Under the pieces are notes generated by a model. The model saw nothing but the letters and a program-made list of their open reading frames with translations, made no database searches and was not told where the DNA came from. This document shows, one piece after another, positions 26,601-41,100 of a DNA stretch of 64,000 nt. The translations under genes and the position numbers were made by a program. Within the stretch, counting starts at the first letter, position 1. The number at the start of each line of letters is the position of its first letter. The stretch comes from Meghimatium bilineatum (taxonomy: Eukaryota > Mollusca > Gastropoda > Stylommatophora > Philomycidae), in assembly GCA_034231615.1 (NCBI GenBank), contig CM067312.1:4319001-4383000 (forward strand), read 5' to 3'.

Positions 26601-29600
26601 TGTAGTGTGGTTTATCAGACAATAGAATGTAGTGTGGTTTATCAGACAATAGAATGTAGTGTGGTTTATCAGACAATAGAATGTAGTGTGGTTTATCAGA
26701 GAATAGAATGTAGTGTGGTTTATCAGACAATAGAATGTAGTGTGGTTTATCAGACAATAGAATGTAGTGTGGTTTATCAGACAATAGAATGTAGTGTGGT
26801 TTATCAGACAATAGAATGTAGTGTGGTTTATCAGACAATAGAATGTAGTGTGGTTTATCAGAGAATAGAATGTAGTGTGGTTTATCAGACAATAGAATGT
26901 AGTGTGGTTTATCAGACAATAGAATGTAGTGTGGTTTATCAGACAATAGAATGTAGTGTGGTTTATCAGACAATAGAATGTAGTGTGGTTTATCAGACAA
27001 TAGAATGTAGTGTGGTTTATCAGACAATAGAATGTAGTGTGGTTTATCAGACAATAGAATGTAGTGTGGTTTATCAGACAATAGAATGTAGTGTGGTTTA
27101 TCAGACAATAGAATGTAGTGTGGTTTATCAGACAATAGAATGTAGTGTGGTTTATCAGACAATAGAATGTAGTGTGGTTTATCAGACAATAGAATGTAGT
27201 GTGGTTTATCAGACAATAGAATGTAGTGTGGTTTATCAGACAATAGAATGTAGTGTGGTTTATCAGACAATAGAATGTAGTGTGGTTTATCAGACAATAG
27301 AATGTAGTGTGGTTTATCAGACAATAGAATGTAGTGTGGTTTATCAGACAATAGAATGTAGTGTGGTTTATCAGACAATAGAATGTAGTGTGGTTTATCA
27401 GACAATAGAATGTAGTGTGGTTTATCAGACAATAGAATGTAGTGTGGTTTATCAGACAATAGAATGTAGTGTGGTTTATCAGACAATAGAATGTAGTGTG
27501 GTTTATCAGACAATAGAATGTAGTGTGGTTTATCAGACAATAGAATGTAGTGTGGTTTATCAGACAATAGAATGTAGTGTGGTTTATCAGACAATAGAAT
27601 GTAGTGTGGTTTATCAGACAATAGAATGTAGTGTGGTTTATCAGACAATAGAATGTAGTGTGGTTTATCAGACAATAGAATGTAGTGTGGTTTATCAGAC
27701 AATAGAATGTAGTGTGGTTTATCAGACAATAGAATGTAGTGTGGTTTATCAGACAATAGAATGTAGTGTGGTTTATCAGACAATAGAATGTAGTGTGGTT
27801 TATCAGACAATAGAATGTAGTGTGGTTTATCAGACAATAGAATGTAGTGTGGTTTATCAGACAATAGAATGTAGTGTGGTTTATCAGACAATAGAATGTA
27901 GTGTGGTTTATCAGACAATAGAATGTAGTGTGGTTTATCAGACAATAGAATGTAGTGTGGTTTATCAGACAATAGAATGTAGTGTGGTTTATCAGACAAT
28001 AGAATGTAGTGTGGTTTATCAGACAATAGAATGTAGTGTGGTTTATCAGACAATAGAATGTAGTGTGGTTTATCAGACAATAGAATGTAGTGTGGTTTAT
28101 CAGACAATAGAATGTAGTGTGGTTTATCAGACAATAGAATGTAGTGTGGTTTATCAGACAATAGAATGTAGTGTGGTTTATCAGACAATAGAATGTAGTG
28201 TGGTTTATCAGACAATAGAATGTAGTGTGGTTTATCAGACAATAGAATGTAGTGTGGTTTATCAGACAATAGAATGTAGTGTGGTTTATCAGACAATAGA
28301 ATGTAGTGTGGTTTATCAGACAATAGAATGTAGTGTGGTTTATCAGACAATAGAATGTAGTGTGGTTTATCAGACAATAGAATGTAGTGTGGTTTATCAG
28401 ACAATAGAATGTAGTGTGGTTTATCAGACAATAGAATGTAGTGTGGTTTATCAGACAATAGAATGTAGTGTGGTTTATCAGACAATAGAATGTAGTGTGG
28501 TTTATCAGACAATAGAATGTAGTGTGGTTTATCAGACAATAGAATGTAGTGTGGTTTATCAGACAATAGAATGTAGTGTGGTTTATCAGACAATAGAATG
28601 TAGTGTGGTTTATCAGACAATAGAATGTAGTGTGGTTTATCAGACAATAGAATGTAGTGTGGTTTATCAGACAATAGAATGTAGTGTGGTTTATCAGACA
28701 ATAGAATGTAGTGTGGTTTATCAGAGAATAGAATGTAGTGTGGTTTATCAGACAATAGAATGTAGTGTGGTTTATCAGACAATAGAATGTAGTGTGGTTT
28801 ATCAGACAATAGAATGTAGTGTGGTTTATCAGAGAATAGAATGTAGTGTGGTTTATCAGACAATAGAATGTAGTGTGGTTTATCAGAGAATAGAATGTAG
28901 TGTGGTTTATCAGACAATAGAATGTAGTGTGGTTTATCAGAGAATAGAATGTAGTGTGGTTTATCAGAGAATAGAATGTAGTGTGGTTTATCAGACAATA
29001 GAATGTAGTGTGGTTTATCAGACAATAGAATGTAGTGTGGTTTATCAGAGAATAGAATGTAGTGTGGTTTATCAGAGAATAGAATGTAGTGTGGTTTATC
29101 AGAGAATAGAATGTAGTGTGGTTTATCAGACAATAGAATGTAGTGTGGTTTATCAGACAATAGAATGTAGTGTGGTTTATCAGACAATAGAATGTAGTGT
29201 GGTTTATCAGAGAATAGAATGTAGTGTGGTTTATCAGAGAATAGAATGTAGTGTGGTTTATCAGAGAATAGAATGTAGTGTGGTTTATCAGAGAATAGAA
29301 TGTAGTGTGGTTTATCAGAGAATAGAATGTAGTGTGGTTTATCAGACAATAGAATGTAGTGTGGTTTATCAGACAATAGAATGTAGTGTGGTTTATCAGA
29401 CAATAGAATGTAGTGTGGTTTATCAGACAATAGAATGTAGTGTGGTTTATCAGACAATAGAATGTAGTGTGGTTTATCAGAGAATAGAATGTAGTGTGGT
29501 TTATCAGACAATAGAATGTAGTGTGGTTTATCAGAGAATAGAATGTAGTGTGGTTTATCAGAGAATAGAATGTAGTGTGGTTTATCAGACAATAGAATGT

Positions 29601-32600
29601 AGTGTGGTTTATCAGACAATAGAATGTAGTGTGGTTTATCAGAGAATAGAATGTAGTGTGGTTTATCAGAGAATAGAATGTAGTGTGGTTTATCAGAGAA
29701 TAGAATGTAGTGTGGTTTATCAGACAATAGAATGTAGTGTGGTTTATCAGACAATAGAATGTAGTGTGGTTTATCAGACAATAGAATGTAGTGTGGTTTA
29801 TCAGAGAATAGAATGTAGTGTGGTTTATCAGAGAATAGAATGTAGTGTGGTTTATCAGAGAATAGAATGTAGTGTGGTTTATCAGAGAATAGAATGTAGT
29901 GTGGTTTATCAGACAATAGAATGTAGTGTGGTTTATCAGACAATAGAATGTAGTGTGGTTTATCAGACAATAGAATGTAGTGTGGTTTATCAGACAATAG
30001 AATGTAGTGTGGTTTATCAGACAATAGAATGTAGTGTGGTTTATCAGAGAATAGAATGTAGTGTGGTTTATCAGAGAATAGAATGTAGTGTGGTTTATCA
30101 GAGAATAGAATGTAGTGTGGTTTATCAGAGAATAGAATGTAGTGTGGTTTATCAGACAATAGAATGTAGTGTGGTTTATCAGAGAATAGAATGTAGTGTG
30201 GTTTATCAGACAATAGAATGTAGTGTGGTTTATCAGACAATAGAATGTAGTGTGGTTTATCAGAGAATAGAATGTAGTGTGGTTTATCAGAGAATAGAAT
30301 GTAGTGTGGTTTATCAGAGAATAGAATGTAGTGTGGTTTATCAGAGAATAGAATGTAGTGTGGTTTATCAGACAATAGAATGTAGTGTGGTTTATCAGAG
30401 AATAGAATGTAGTGTGGTTTATCAGAGAATAGAATGTAGTGTGGTTTATCAGAGAATAGAATGTAGTGTGGTTTATCAGACAATAGAATGTAGTGTGGTT
30501 TATCAGACAATAGAATGTAGTGTGGTTTATCAGACAATAGAATGTAGTGTGGTTTATCAGAGAATAGAATGTAGTGTGGTTTATCAGACAATAGAATGTA
30601 GTGTGGTTTATCAGACAATAGAATGTAGTGTGGTTTATCAGACAATAGAATGTAGTGTGGTTTATCAGACAATAGAATGTAGTGTGGTTTATCAGACAAT
30701 AGAATGTAGTGTGGTTTATCAGACAATAGAATGTAGTGTGGTTTATCAGACAATAGAATGTAGTGTGGTTTATAGCTGTCTGAGATATCTGCACCATTCA
30801 ACCCGACGTGTGTGTGTGAATTTTGAATCACAGTGACCTATGAATTAGAGCAACCTCCCTGGATGCCTTTTATGACGTGTGACAGGTCAGCATATTATTC
30901 TTTGCTCTCATTCTGGGCTCTGGTAACACAGACAATGACAGTTTAGAAACACATTCTGCACTCTGGTAACACAGACAATAACAGTTTAGAAACACATTCT
31001 GGGCTCTGGTAACACAGACAATGACCATTTAGAAACACATTCTGGGCTCTGGTAACACAGACAATGACCATTTAGAAACAGCCATATATACTTCATATAT
31101 TATGAAAATTTTATACAGCAACTCTGAACAACTGAAATAAAAAACAGTTCCATAATGCGGCATTGAAATCATCATGAGCTGACACTCAATGACTGCTGGA
31201 TCAAAGACAAGACAAATGACCATAGCTCCCCAAATTCACTCAAATTTATATGAGAATATAGGTGAACTGCTGACCATGACCTTCAAAATACAAGACTTTA
31301 TGTGCATAAATTTTAATCCCAGGAAGAAGCCCTTGCTTACAAACACCATCATATGCTGTGCCAATTAGGATCTTGTCAGTTTCTAAAACTAAAGTTTACA
31401 AACAGTGTACAAACCTTCTTTGAGCTTCTGCATCGGTACTTTAAGTTGACCCTCTTCTTGTGATTCCCTGAGTTTTTTAGCTCTGCGTTGCAACGTATGT
31501 TTCCCACATGGCAAGTGCTCACCAAGGTGGTTAAAAATGGCCGTCCTACTTCCCCATGCTAGACTGCGAGAGCGAAGTTCAATGCTGAAAAATTGCAGAC
31601 AAAATAATATCCATATACTTTTGTGAACAGCATGTTCTTTACTTTAATAGTGCTATTTTATAATTCAAGCGTGTCCTATACAGGAAATTGCTATTTAATA
31701 TAACTCAAGCATTCATCTATTTCTAAGATTGTATTTTTGGGAGCTGTTTGTGGTAAAACAAATGTCTATCTCAACTGGGAAGTGACATCATAGCGCAAGG
31801 AAGTCAGTGTACCATCTATTGTGCTACTACGACACTCAAAGCTAGTTAGTACACATACTGAAAAAACTCCATATTTTATACAAAGCTAGTTAGCATCAAT
31901 AATATAAGAAAAATACAATCTTCATTTTTTTGGCCACTTCATGAGACAGGGAGGTTTGGAGAACATAGTCTCAACAGGCAAGATTGAAGGCAACAGAGAT
32001 GGAGGGCAAGAACGTGAGAAAATATTAGTTTAACAACCTCGCATGGTAGGGAAACCACAACGATCTTGATACATAATGCTGGAGATAGAGAACTGTGGAG
32101 AGCCATGATCGCTTACGCCAGCCAGTATGGCACCTGATGATGATGATGAGTTAGTACTCACTGAAAAAATACCCATATTTTATAAAAAGCTAGTTAGAAC
32201 TCACTGCAAAAAAAACCCAATATTTTATAAAAAGTTAGTTAGTACTCACTTGGAAAAAACCCCATATTTTATACAAAGCTAGTTAGTACCCAATGAAAAA
32301 AATCCATATTTTATACAAGACAAACAGCAACTCACTCTAACAAAAGCTTATTGACATCATCAGAGAAAAACTGTTTCCTCTCTTTTGCTTCCTTGGCCTC
32401 CTGAAATGAACATCATTCATTATTATTATTGAATCAAAGACACACAAATTATAATTGAATAAAACTAACATGATTTGTTATGATTCAAAGACATCTATAA
32501 ATTAGTCTCCAGAAGGATCAAGAGATGGCCTCAGTTTCTTCACTTTGTCTCATAGTGCCAGGTTTAAAGACTCAAAAAAAGCCAAAGAGATGACTTGCCC

Positions 32601-35106
32601 GCAGGATGTGTTCCGAAATATGAAGAAGGCCATGTTGGCATTAGTCAGACTTTATTATGGGAAGTTGTACTTGTAATGTATAATCATTCATTCTCAAATC
32701 CCTGCTGATTAGCAGGATGTAGTCCAGAGAATGTGTCACAGTTTACAGATAGACTATGACATCCACGAGTTCTGGACTGACATGTCTGACTTCAGCATGG
32801 TTTCTTTGGGTAACAAACTACCTAGTTGGCAGCCTGTAATATGTGGAGCAGTGCTTGTAGCATAGAGTAAACTACAGTAAGCCGTTCAACTGCTTGCAAC
32901 TGAATTTGAACTCATTACCATTGGCTAGATGTGCTCACTAACTCCACACCACAGAACCTAAGTTGTGTGGGAACTAGGAAGTTGCTCAAGTTGTCTTTCA
33001 TACAACTGCATCAGAAAGACATTTTGTATACACACGACAATATACCAACCATAGACACACTACAAGATATCAGCTATAAACATACTACAATATACCAGCC
33101 ATAGGCACACTACAATATATCAGCCATAGACACACTACAACTTATCAGCCATAGACAAATTACAATATATCAGCTATAAACATACTACAATATATCAGCC
33201 ATAGACACTACAATATATCAGCCATAGACACATTACAATATATCAGCCCTAGACAGATTACAATATATCAGCTATAGACACACTACAATATATCAGCCAT
33301 AGACACTACAATATATCAGACATGGACACACTACAATATATCAGCTATAGACATACTATAATATATCAACTAGACACATTACAATATATCAGCCATAGAC
33401 ACTATAATATATCAGCCATAGACACACTACAATATTTCAGCCAAAGACACACTACAACTTAGCCATAGACATATTACAATATATCAGCTATAGACATACT
33501 ACAATATATCAGCAATAGACACATTACAATATATCAGCCCTAGACAAATTACAATATATCAGCCATAGACACACTACAATATATCAGCCATTCATTCATT
33601 TTCCTTTTGCGCTGAAGTTAGTGCATAGGGCAGAGGTCAGATCTCTACAATTCTGTCTGTTCAAAGCTACTCTGTGCAGTTCTTGAATAGTATGAATATT
33701 GGTTGTTTTACTTTCTCTAAGTATTGTTCTTCTGAGTGTTTCTTTTGGTCTACCCCTTGCTCTTTTGCCTGTAGGTATCCATTCAAGAGATTGGTGGTGT
33801 ATTCTTTTTGTGTCTGCGCGTAGGACATGCCCGATGTAGGACCAACGGCGTTTTCTGATAACATCTGTGATGAAATTTTGATGTGTCTCTTCTCTGATTT
33901 TATCATTCGATTTGAATTCACTCCAATGGCTATAGACACACTACAATATATCAGCCCTAGACAAATTACAATATATCAGCCCTAGACAAATTACAATATA
34001 CCAGACATGAACACACTTCAATATGTCAGCCATAGAAACACTACAATATATCAACCATAGACACACTACAATATATCAGCCATAGACACTATAATATATC
34101 AGCCATAGACACACTAAAATATATCAGCCATAGACACACTACAATTATCAGCTATAGACACACTACAATATATCAGCCATAGACACACTACAACTTAGCC
34201 ATAGACATATTACAATATATCAGCTATAGACATACTACAATATATCAGCCATAGACACATTACAATATATCAGCCATAGACACACTACAATATATCAGCC
34301 ATAGACACACTACAATATGTCAGCCATAGACACACTACAATATATCAACCATAGACACACTACAATATATCAGCCATAGACACACTACAATATATCAGCC
34401 ATAGACACACTACAATATATCAACCATAGACACACTACAATATATCAGCCATAGACACACTACAATATATCAACCATAGACACATTACAACATACTAGTC
34501 ATATTTTCAGCTGCATGGACTAACCCTTTTTATGTTATCAATAGCTTCCATAAGCTCAGAAGGTAACTGTGATGGTAACAAGATATTTTTGTCAGACTGA
34601 TTATCTCCCTTGCCTTCATCCCCAGATCTGCTAGACGAGTCTTCCTTCATAGCTTCTTCTACCTGTGGAGGTAACAATGTTAAATATGCGCTATACTGAT
34701 AATTCTGCAGTTATCAACAAAACTATACAATACAATGCCATTTAAAAAAATAAAAGTGTACACAAGAATTCAAGTCAAGCAAGAGAAGACAATATATGTT
34801 TCTACAACAATAAGAAGAAAACGATGGACTTAAATTGAGCATGTAAAATAATTAAAATGGGTACCAAACAGCAAATTAAAAAGAGGAAGACCAACAGAGA
34901 CTCCTCGCAGAACAACAATCAAAGCGGGTATGTCTACGGATCTTAACAAGCAAGAATTACACACAGTAGCATCATATCGCACAAACTGATGAGCTCTGGT
35001 TTCTGCCCTATGCACTGTAGTCGGCGCTGAAGAAACATATATAAATAGATTAGATAGATAGGATACAATAGAATAGGCAGGCAGGCAGGCAGGCAGGCAG
35101 ACAGGC

Positions 35107-35149
<43 letters not shown>

Positions 35150-38100
35150 TGAAAGCCACATGTATAAAACAGCAAGATCATCCACACCTAATATATATTT
35201 TATACTAAAAAATTGTGACTGGGTGTTGTGGGAATATGAAAGGAGAGAAAGAATGGTAACATTACGATCTACCAAGAACATCATACAAAACAATCTATCA
35301 GACAGGCAGGAGTCTACTGGCAGCTAGATCAGTATATTTTCTACGTCCGTGTGTTGCCGGGCCCGAAAGGGGAGCAAAGAATAGCAACAGTTTACCTTCC
35401 ATGCATGTCGTAAGAGGTGACCAAGGAGGTTATGGGATGGAGTTGGCTCTCCCATCCAATATAGGGTCAAGGACCCACAGCCATGCTGAAGTCGGATGTG
35501 TCAGGCCAAAAAGCGCAGATATCGCAGCAATGCCGTAAACCATGACACAACGCATCCCATTCTCCAGACTACATCCTGCTAATCTGCAAGAGTTTTAGAA
35601 TGAATGTAGAAGAGGTATATTGTCTAGATCCAGGAGGATGGTGACATTGTGGGTCTGCATCTGGCGTTAAGCTTAGGGGTGGGAGCTTTAGTTTTTGTTC
35701 TATAAAGAAAGGAGGAGTTGGGATACAAATACTTATACCAAACACCACAAAAATAGAACTCTCATTCACTTCTGGCAAATTATCAACAAATTACAGGTCA
35801 GCATTACAAGAAGCATCAAAGGCTCAAGAGACTCAAAGGAGCAAACATAGTCTCCATGTGTGACTGCATATCAGTTCTCCAGACCATCCAAAATTAACCT
35901 CAAGATCTGATAAAACTGTAGAACTTTTAAATCAACTGTCCAGCAACAATAAATTGGTGCTGAAGTGGATCCCTGCGCACTGCAGAACTGCCCAAAAAAA
36001 AGGCAACTGACAAACTAGCAAAAGCAGGTGCAAATAAAGGAACAATTCTATCGCTGGCTGAAGCAAAAACTCTCACCAAAATAAAATACAAACATACATG
36101 GAGTCAGAGAACAGGCAGCAACTTTCCACAGGACCCCATCCTAAGGCTGAACAGATCACAGCAACTACCATTTTTAGGCTCAGCACAGGATACTGTAGAC
36201 TACAAGCACATCTACACAATTTAAAGGTTTGCCAAACTGACCAATGTCCATGTCAAAAGGGTCCCCAGACTCTAAAACACATTCTGCAGTCATGTCCACT
36301 TTTTGGCGACTTGAGCACTAAAACCTGACTTATCTGGAAGTGAAGCTATGGGGCAACTGTGAAGAATTCTGCCGACAACTGGTTACTGAATTCATTGAGG
36401 TGACCCACGTTCCTGTATAGACTTCTGAGCGCAGGGAACTGATCGCAGAAGAATAAGAATAAGAAGAAATGTTGATTTGGTGTGTGCTAGTCTGCTGAAG
36501 CTATTGTTACTGTCATCAAACGGCTCAAGAGCTCAGAGAATTCACTTCATTGCACACACAAGTGATAAAATCTCAAATATAGAAAAGTCTTGGTTTCACA
36601 ATCTTGACTATTCCTGAACAAAGTAACAGACTCACCTCTACCAGTTCATTTACACCATGTTCTGGGAATTCAGCACTATCCACTGCACCATTAGTTACTG
36701 TAGTTAAGCTTTTGTTGACTGCGCTTACTATAACTGGACTAGATGGGGTGGTTACAGGTGCAGCCTCTTTCTGAGAAGAAGCATCTGGCACAGAATTTTG
36801 CCTGTACATGAAAGCCAAATATTTATAAACAATAATTATCCATTATATATAATTATACAAATTAGATATATTATATATTGAGCACATTAACAATTACATT
36901 TTTTTTCTTCCGAAAAAGTTTTCACATAATTTAAATTCCTGAAGATATGTACTCATATCTTCTGTGGCTAAATTTGTTTAGTGGTACATGGATTTTTAGT
37001 GGTCAGATTTAAACAACACAGTCAGTAACAACACTAGTGAAGCTGCCAAGCTTCTACTTCACTTCAGGGTTGTGATCCTATTGCACCAAAAATGCTTTAC
37101 TGTAACATTGCATGTGTTGAGCCAAACGGTGCAGGTATTGCAGCCAAGCTGTAAACTATGTAACTACAACATAGTAACAGGCAGGAGTTTCAACATAAAC
37201 ACAGAAAAAGATCCATAGTGTAAAAATATTCAATTTTCTGCTTATACACAACATACATTACTAATGAAAATCATAATTCCTGTGTATTCAAAAACTTGGA
37301 GTCTAAAAAGATAGGATTTAAATCATGTGACCTGACCAAAACCATAGTCCGCCCCCATGTAGTTAAACAGGAATTGAATATGAAACAAGTTTCTCCCGCA
37401 GCACTGAAGACAATCTCATTAGAACGCGTGTTTGTAGTTCCATCAGTCATTTATGAGTATATAAGCTCAGTCCCAGTAAGTAAACTGACAGTAATGAGAC
37501 AATAATGTGACAGTAATCTGACTTTCCAAATCTAGCATTTATTGCTTTCTACAATATCAAACTTAAAAATTTAACTAGTCCAACTACGAATTGTAACTTG
37601 ATCAAATGACAACTAAGAATTGTAACTTGATCAAATGACAACTAAGAATTGTAACTTGATCAAATGACAACTAAGAATTGTAACTTGATCAAATGACAAC
37701 TAAGAATTGTAACTTGATCAAATGACAACTAAGAAATGTAACTTGATCAAATGACAACTAAGAAATGTAACTTGATCAAATGACAACTAAGAAATGTAAC
37801 TTGATCAAATGACAACTAAGAAATATAACTTGATCAAATGACAACTAAGAATTGTAGCTTGACCAATTGACAGTTTTAATAAAATGACAATTTTTAATGA
37901 ACTTACAATTTCAACTTATCCAGGATCTTCATTTTTTTCTGCTTGAGACCGAGTTCAAGGTCTTTCACACTTGCAAATTTCTTCTTCTTTTTCTTTCCTT
38001 TCTCTCCATTTCTGTTTTCCAACTGTCTTTTACGCTGACAGACGTATAAAATAACATTACAAAATGGTAAATAAATAAATAAAAGCATACATACTACCAC

Positions 38101-41100
38101 ATAACAAATGTCAGTAATAAAAGTAAATTTAGCACACACACACAAAAACAAAACAAAAACACTGCATGGTTTATCATGTGAGATAAAAACTTCAACATTA
38201 GTAATAATTACTAGGAAATTTACAACAAAGTGACCTTTTTCCCAAAAACAAAAAAAAGGTTTTAATTTAGAATTATTTTTGGGGGGAGGGGGTGTCCAGC
38301 CTGAAATCTATATCAATATGGAAAATTCTTATTAGTGACATCTATGGTTCCAGTTCTTTGTCGGTTGGCATAGGTGCTCCGATCTCCACTTGAATGTATC
38401 AACCATTACGTAATAGCTGAATGTTCCTGTTCTTTGTTGGTTGACCAACATTCTTCTAAACCCACAGTAGCAGCTAAACCCACAGTAGCAGCTAAACCCA
38501 CAGTAGTAACTAAACCGACAGTAGCAACTAAACCCACATTAGCAACTAAACCCACAGTAGTAACAAAACCGACAGTAGCAACTAAACCCACAGTAGTAAC
38601 AAAACCCACAGTAGCAACTAAACCCACATTAGCAACTAAACCCACAGTAGCAACTAAACCCACAGTAGCAACTAAACCCACATTAGCAACTAAACCCACA
38701 TTAGCAACTAAACCCACAGTAGCAACTAAACCCACATTAGCAACTAAACCCACATTAGCAACTAAACCTACATTAGCAACTAAACCTACATTAGCAACTA
38801 AACCCACAGTAGCAACTAAATCCACAGTAGTAACTAAATCCACAGTAGCAACTAAACCCACAGTAGCAACTAAACCCACATTAGCAACTAAACCCACAGT
38901 AGTAACTAAACCCACATTAGCAACTAAACCCACAGTAGCAACTAACTACTGCCTGACCTCAATGTTATCTATAAGACCTACTGCCTGACTCAATGTTTTC
39001 TAAAAGATCTACTGCCTGACTCAATGTTTTCTATAAGATCTACTGCCTGACTCAATGTTTTCTATAAGATCTACTGCCTGACTCAATGTTTTCTATAAGA
39101 TCTACTGCCTGACAATGTTTTCTATAAGATCTACTGCCTGACTCAATGTTTTCTATAAGATCTACTGCCTGACTCAATGTTCTCTATAAGACCTACTGCC
39201 TGACCTCAAACTTTCAGACTTCATCTCCTGAAATCCTATCAATTCTAAAAAAGAAGTTTGTCTCAGAGACAGTACGAGGACCTCCTAATTTTGACTGGAT
39301 AAGCAGGGAAGATTACAGAGGGAGGGACAGTGAGAATAATTATCAGCAACGGACATGTGGCACAGAGAAGAAGGGAACAATCAAAATGTATTTCCATATT
39401 CACAACTTATTGTACATGACAATCTGTTGAATACATAAATAGTACTTATGTAAAATACACGATCAGCTTCAACACGCAGATGATCAGACTATTCTTCTTC
39501 TTCATCGTTCTTCAGTCAGATATCAGGTTACAGCACCAATAGCTTCAATGAATTGTGTGATTCGCTTCAGGTCATCCATCCCCTCAAGTCTGGAAGCAGT
39601 GCCATCTCAGTAGGCCATATTTTCTCCCTCTCTTCTTGGTCGAGTTGACAGGCATGAAGAATATCAGACTATTAGGTACATGTATTTTAAAAATGTAGAT
39701 AACAGCATTTAAGACAGTTTCAATCTGAAGGTCTTTTTCAAGAAAATACAAGACAAACAGTAAAAATAATGCTACTATCACAAATGTATTAAATGGCAGA
39801 CATTTAACAGCAGAGACACCCAAGGTAATAATAACATATGTACCCACAAGTATTGTAGAAGAGACGTGCATTTTAAAAAATATAGGGAATGAGAACAAAA
39901 TAAAAAAACTATGCCTGAAAATAACATGAGCAACAACACAACAGAGGCCCACCACACTAGTCTAAATAAATGAATTATTTATATTAAGACCAAATGGCTT
40001 ACAGGTACCTTAACTGTAATATATAGCTATTTCAAAGGGCGTACATAGTTCTATCATTTGTGGTGCAAGATTTTATTGCCATGACCTGAATGAGGAAGAT
40101 ATACAATCAACAAGCTACGGAAACTACTAGCAGCATGCCCTTTGTCGTATGATGAAAGAGATGGGGTCCTATGAGTATATTCGTGTGACAAATGTACCAC
40201 CAGATCTAGTATTACCACATGCACTTCATACCTTCATAGCTTTAAATTTCTTAGCTAGGGCTGCTCCTGTTTCATCGTCGCTCTCCGAGTCCAGAACTTT
40301 CTGCTGATATAAAATTACATATATCCACAATTACATATATCCACAATTACATATATCCACAATTACATATACCCACAAATGCTTATATCCACAATTACAT
40401 ATATCCACAATTACGTATATCAACAATTACATCCAAAACAAAAATGTCGAATAATGCATGTTTCCAATTAGGGTGTTGCAGGGAAAGATTACAAAAAATT
40501 ACAACACAAAATTATCTTAATTGTTCATTCTCTTTGAATGTGCATAAAACTGCAATTTTGTTGCATTCAATTTTCTGAAAAAATAATTTGGGTTAGATGA
40601 AATACAAATAGCAGACCGCCTGTGAGGGAAGCAGAGAATAGCAACACTGTTTACCTTCCATGCATGTTGTAAGAGGCGACTAAGGGGGTTATGGGGTGGA
40701 GTTGGCTGTCCCATCCAATATAGGGTTAATGTAACCCAAAGCCATGCTGAAATCAGATGTATCAGGCTGAAAGGCTAAGATATCACAGAAATGCTGTATA
40801 CCATGACACAGAGCATTATGTTCTCCGGGCTCTATATCCTGCTAATCTGCAGGAGGTTGAGAAATTTGCCTGACACTCTATCCTGGTATCAATAGATTCA
40901 CAGAACTTTCTACCTGATTGGTTGGTTGGTTCGTTGGTGATCCAGTGGTCCATGGGCTCATGCCCTTTGACCCAATGCCATTAAAATGGCATTATATGAG
41001 TGGGAAATCTGTGGATTTTTGGCCCACCCCTGGTCAAAGCCAGAGAATCACTATCACACCACCAGGAAGATAGGTTTCAACCTATGCACTGCTCCGAGCC

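Noticed and set aside
19446-30836. Giant repetitive 'proteins' (3783, 2215, 1563 and 1558 codons) on both strands
   Set aside because: They are translations of the 27-bp satellite, whose unit is a multiple of 3 and stop-free in several frames on both strands. There are no domain, splice or composition features of a real fibrous protein, and the location is an intron of ubinuclein.
33030-34490. CRISPR-like regular repeats
   Set aside because: The repeats are head-to-tail without unique spacers, and the genome is eukaryotic. The same applies to the other arrays.
37296-37505. 69-aa plus-strand ORF
   Set aside because: Short, motif-free, in an intron, with no splice or start context. Chance ORFs of this size are expected.
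38457-38946. TKPTVA-repeat protein similar to mucin or antifreeze repeats
   Set aside because: Translation of an 18-bp minisatellite in intron 5, with no signal peptide or unique flanking coding sequence, and a mirror ORF on the other strand.
39584-39955. Hydrophobic 123-aa minus-strand ORF as a membrane protein
   Set aside because: Its hydrophobicity follows from AT-rich sequence, it has no homologue that I recognise, and its C-terminal part is LINE 3' remnant.
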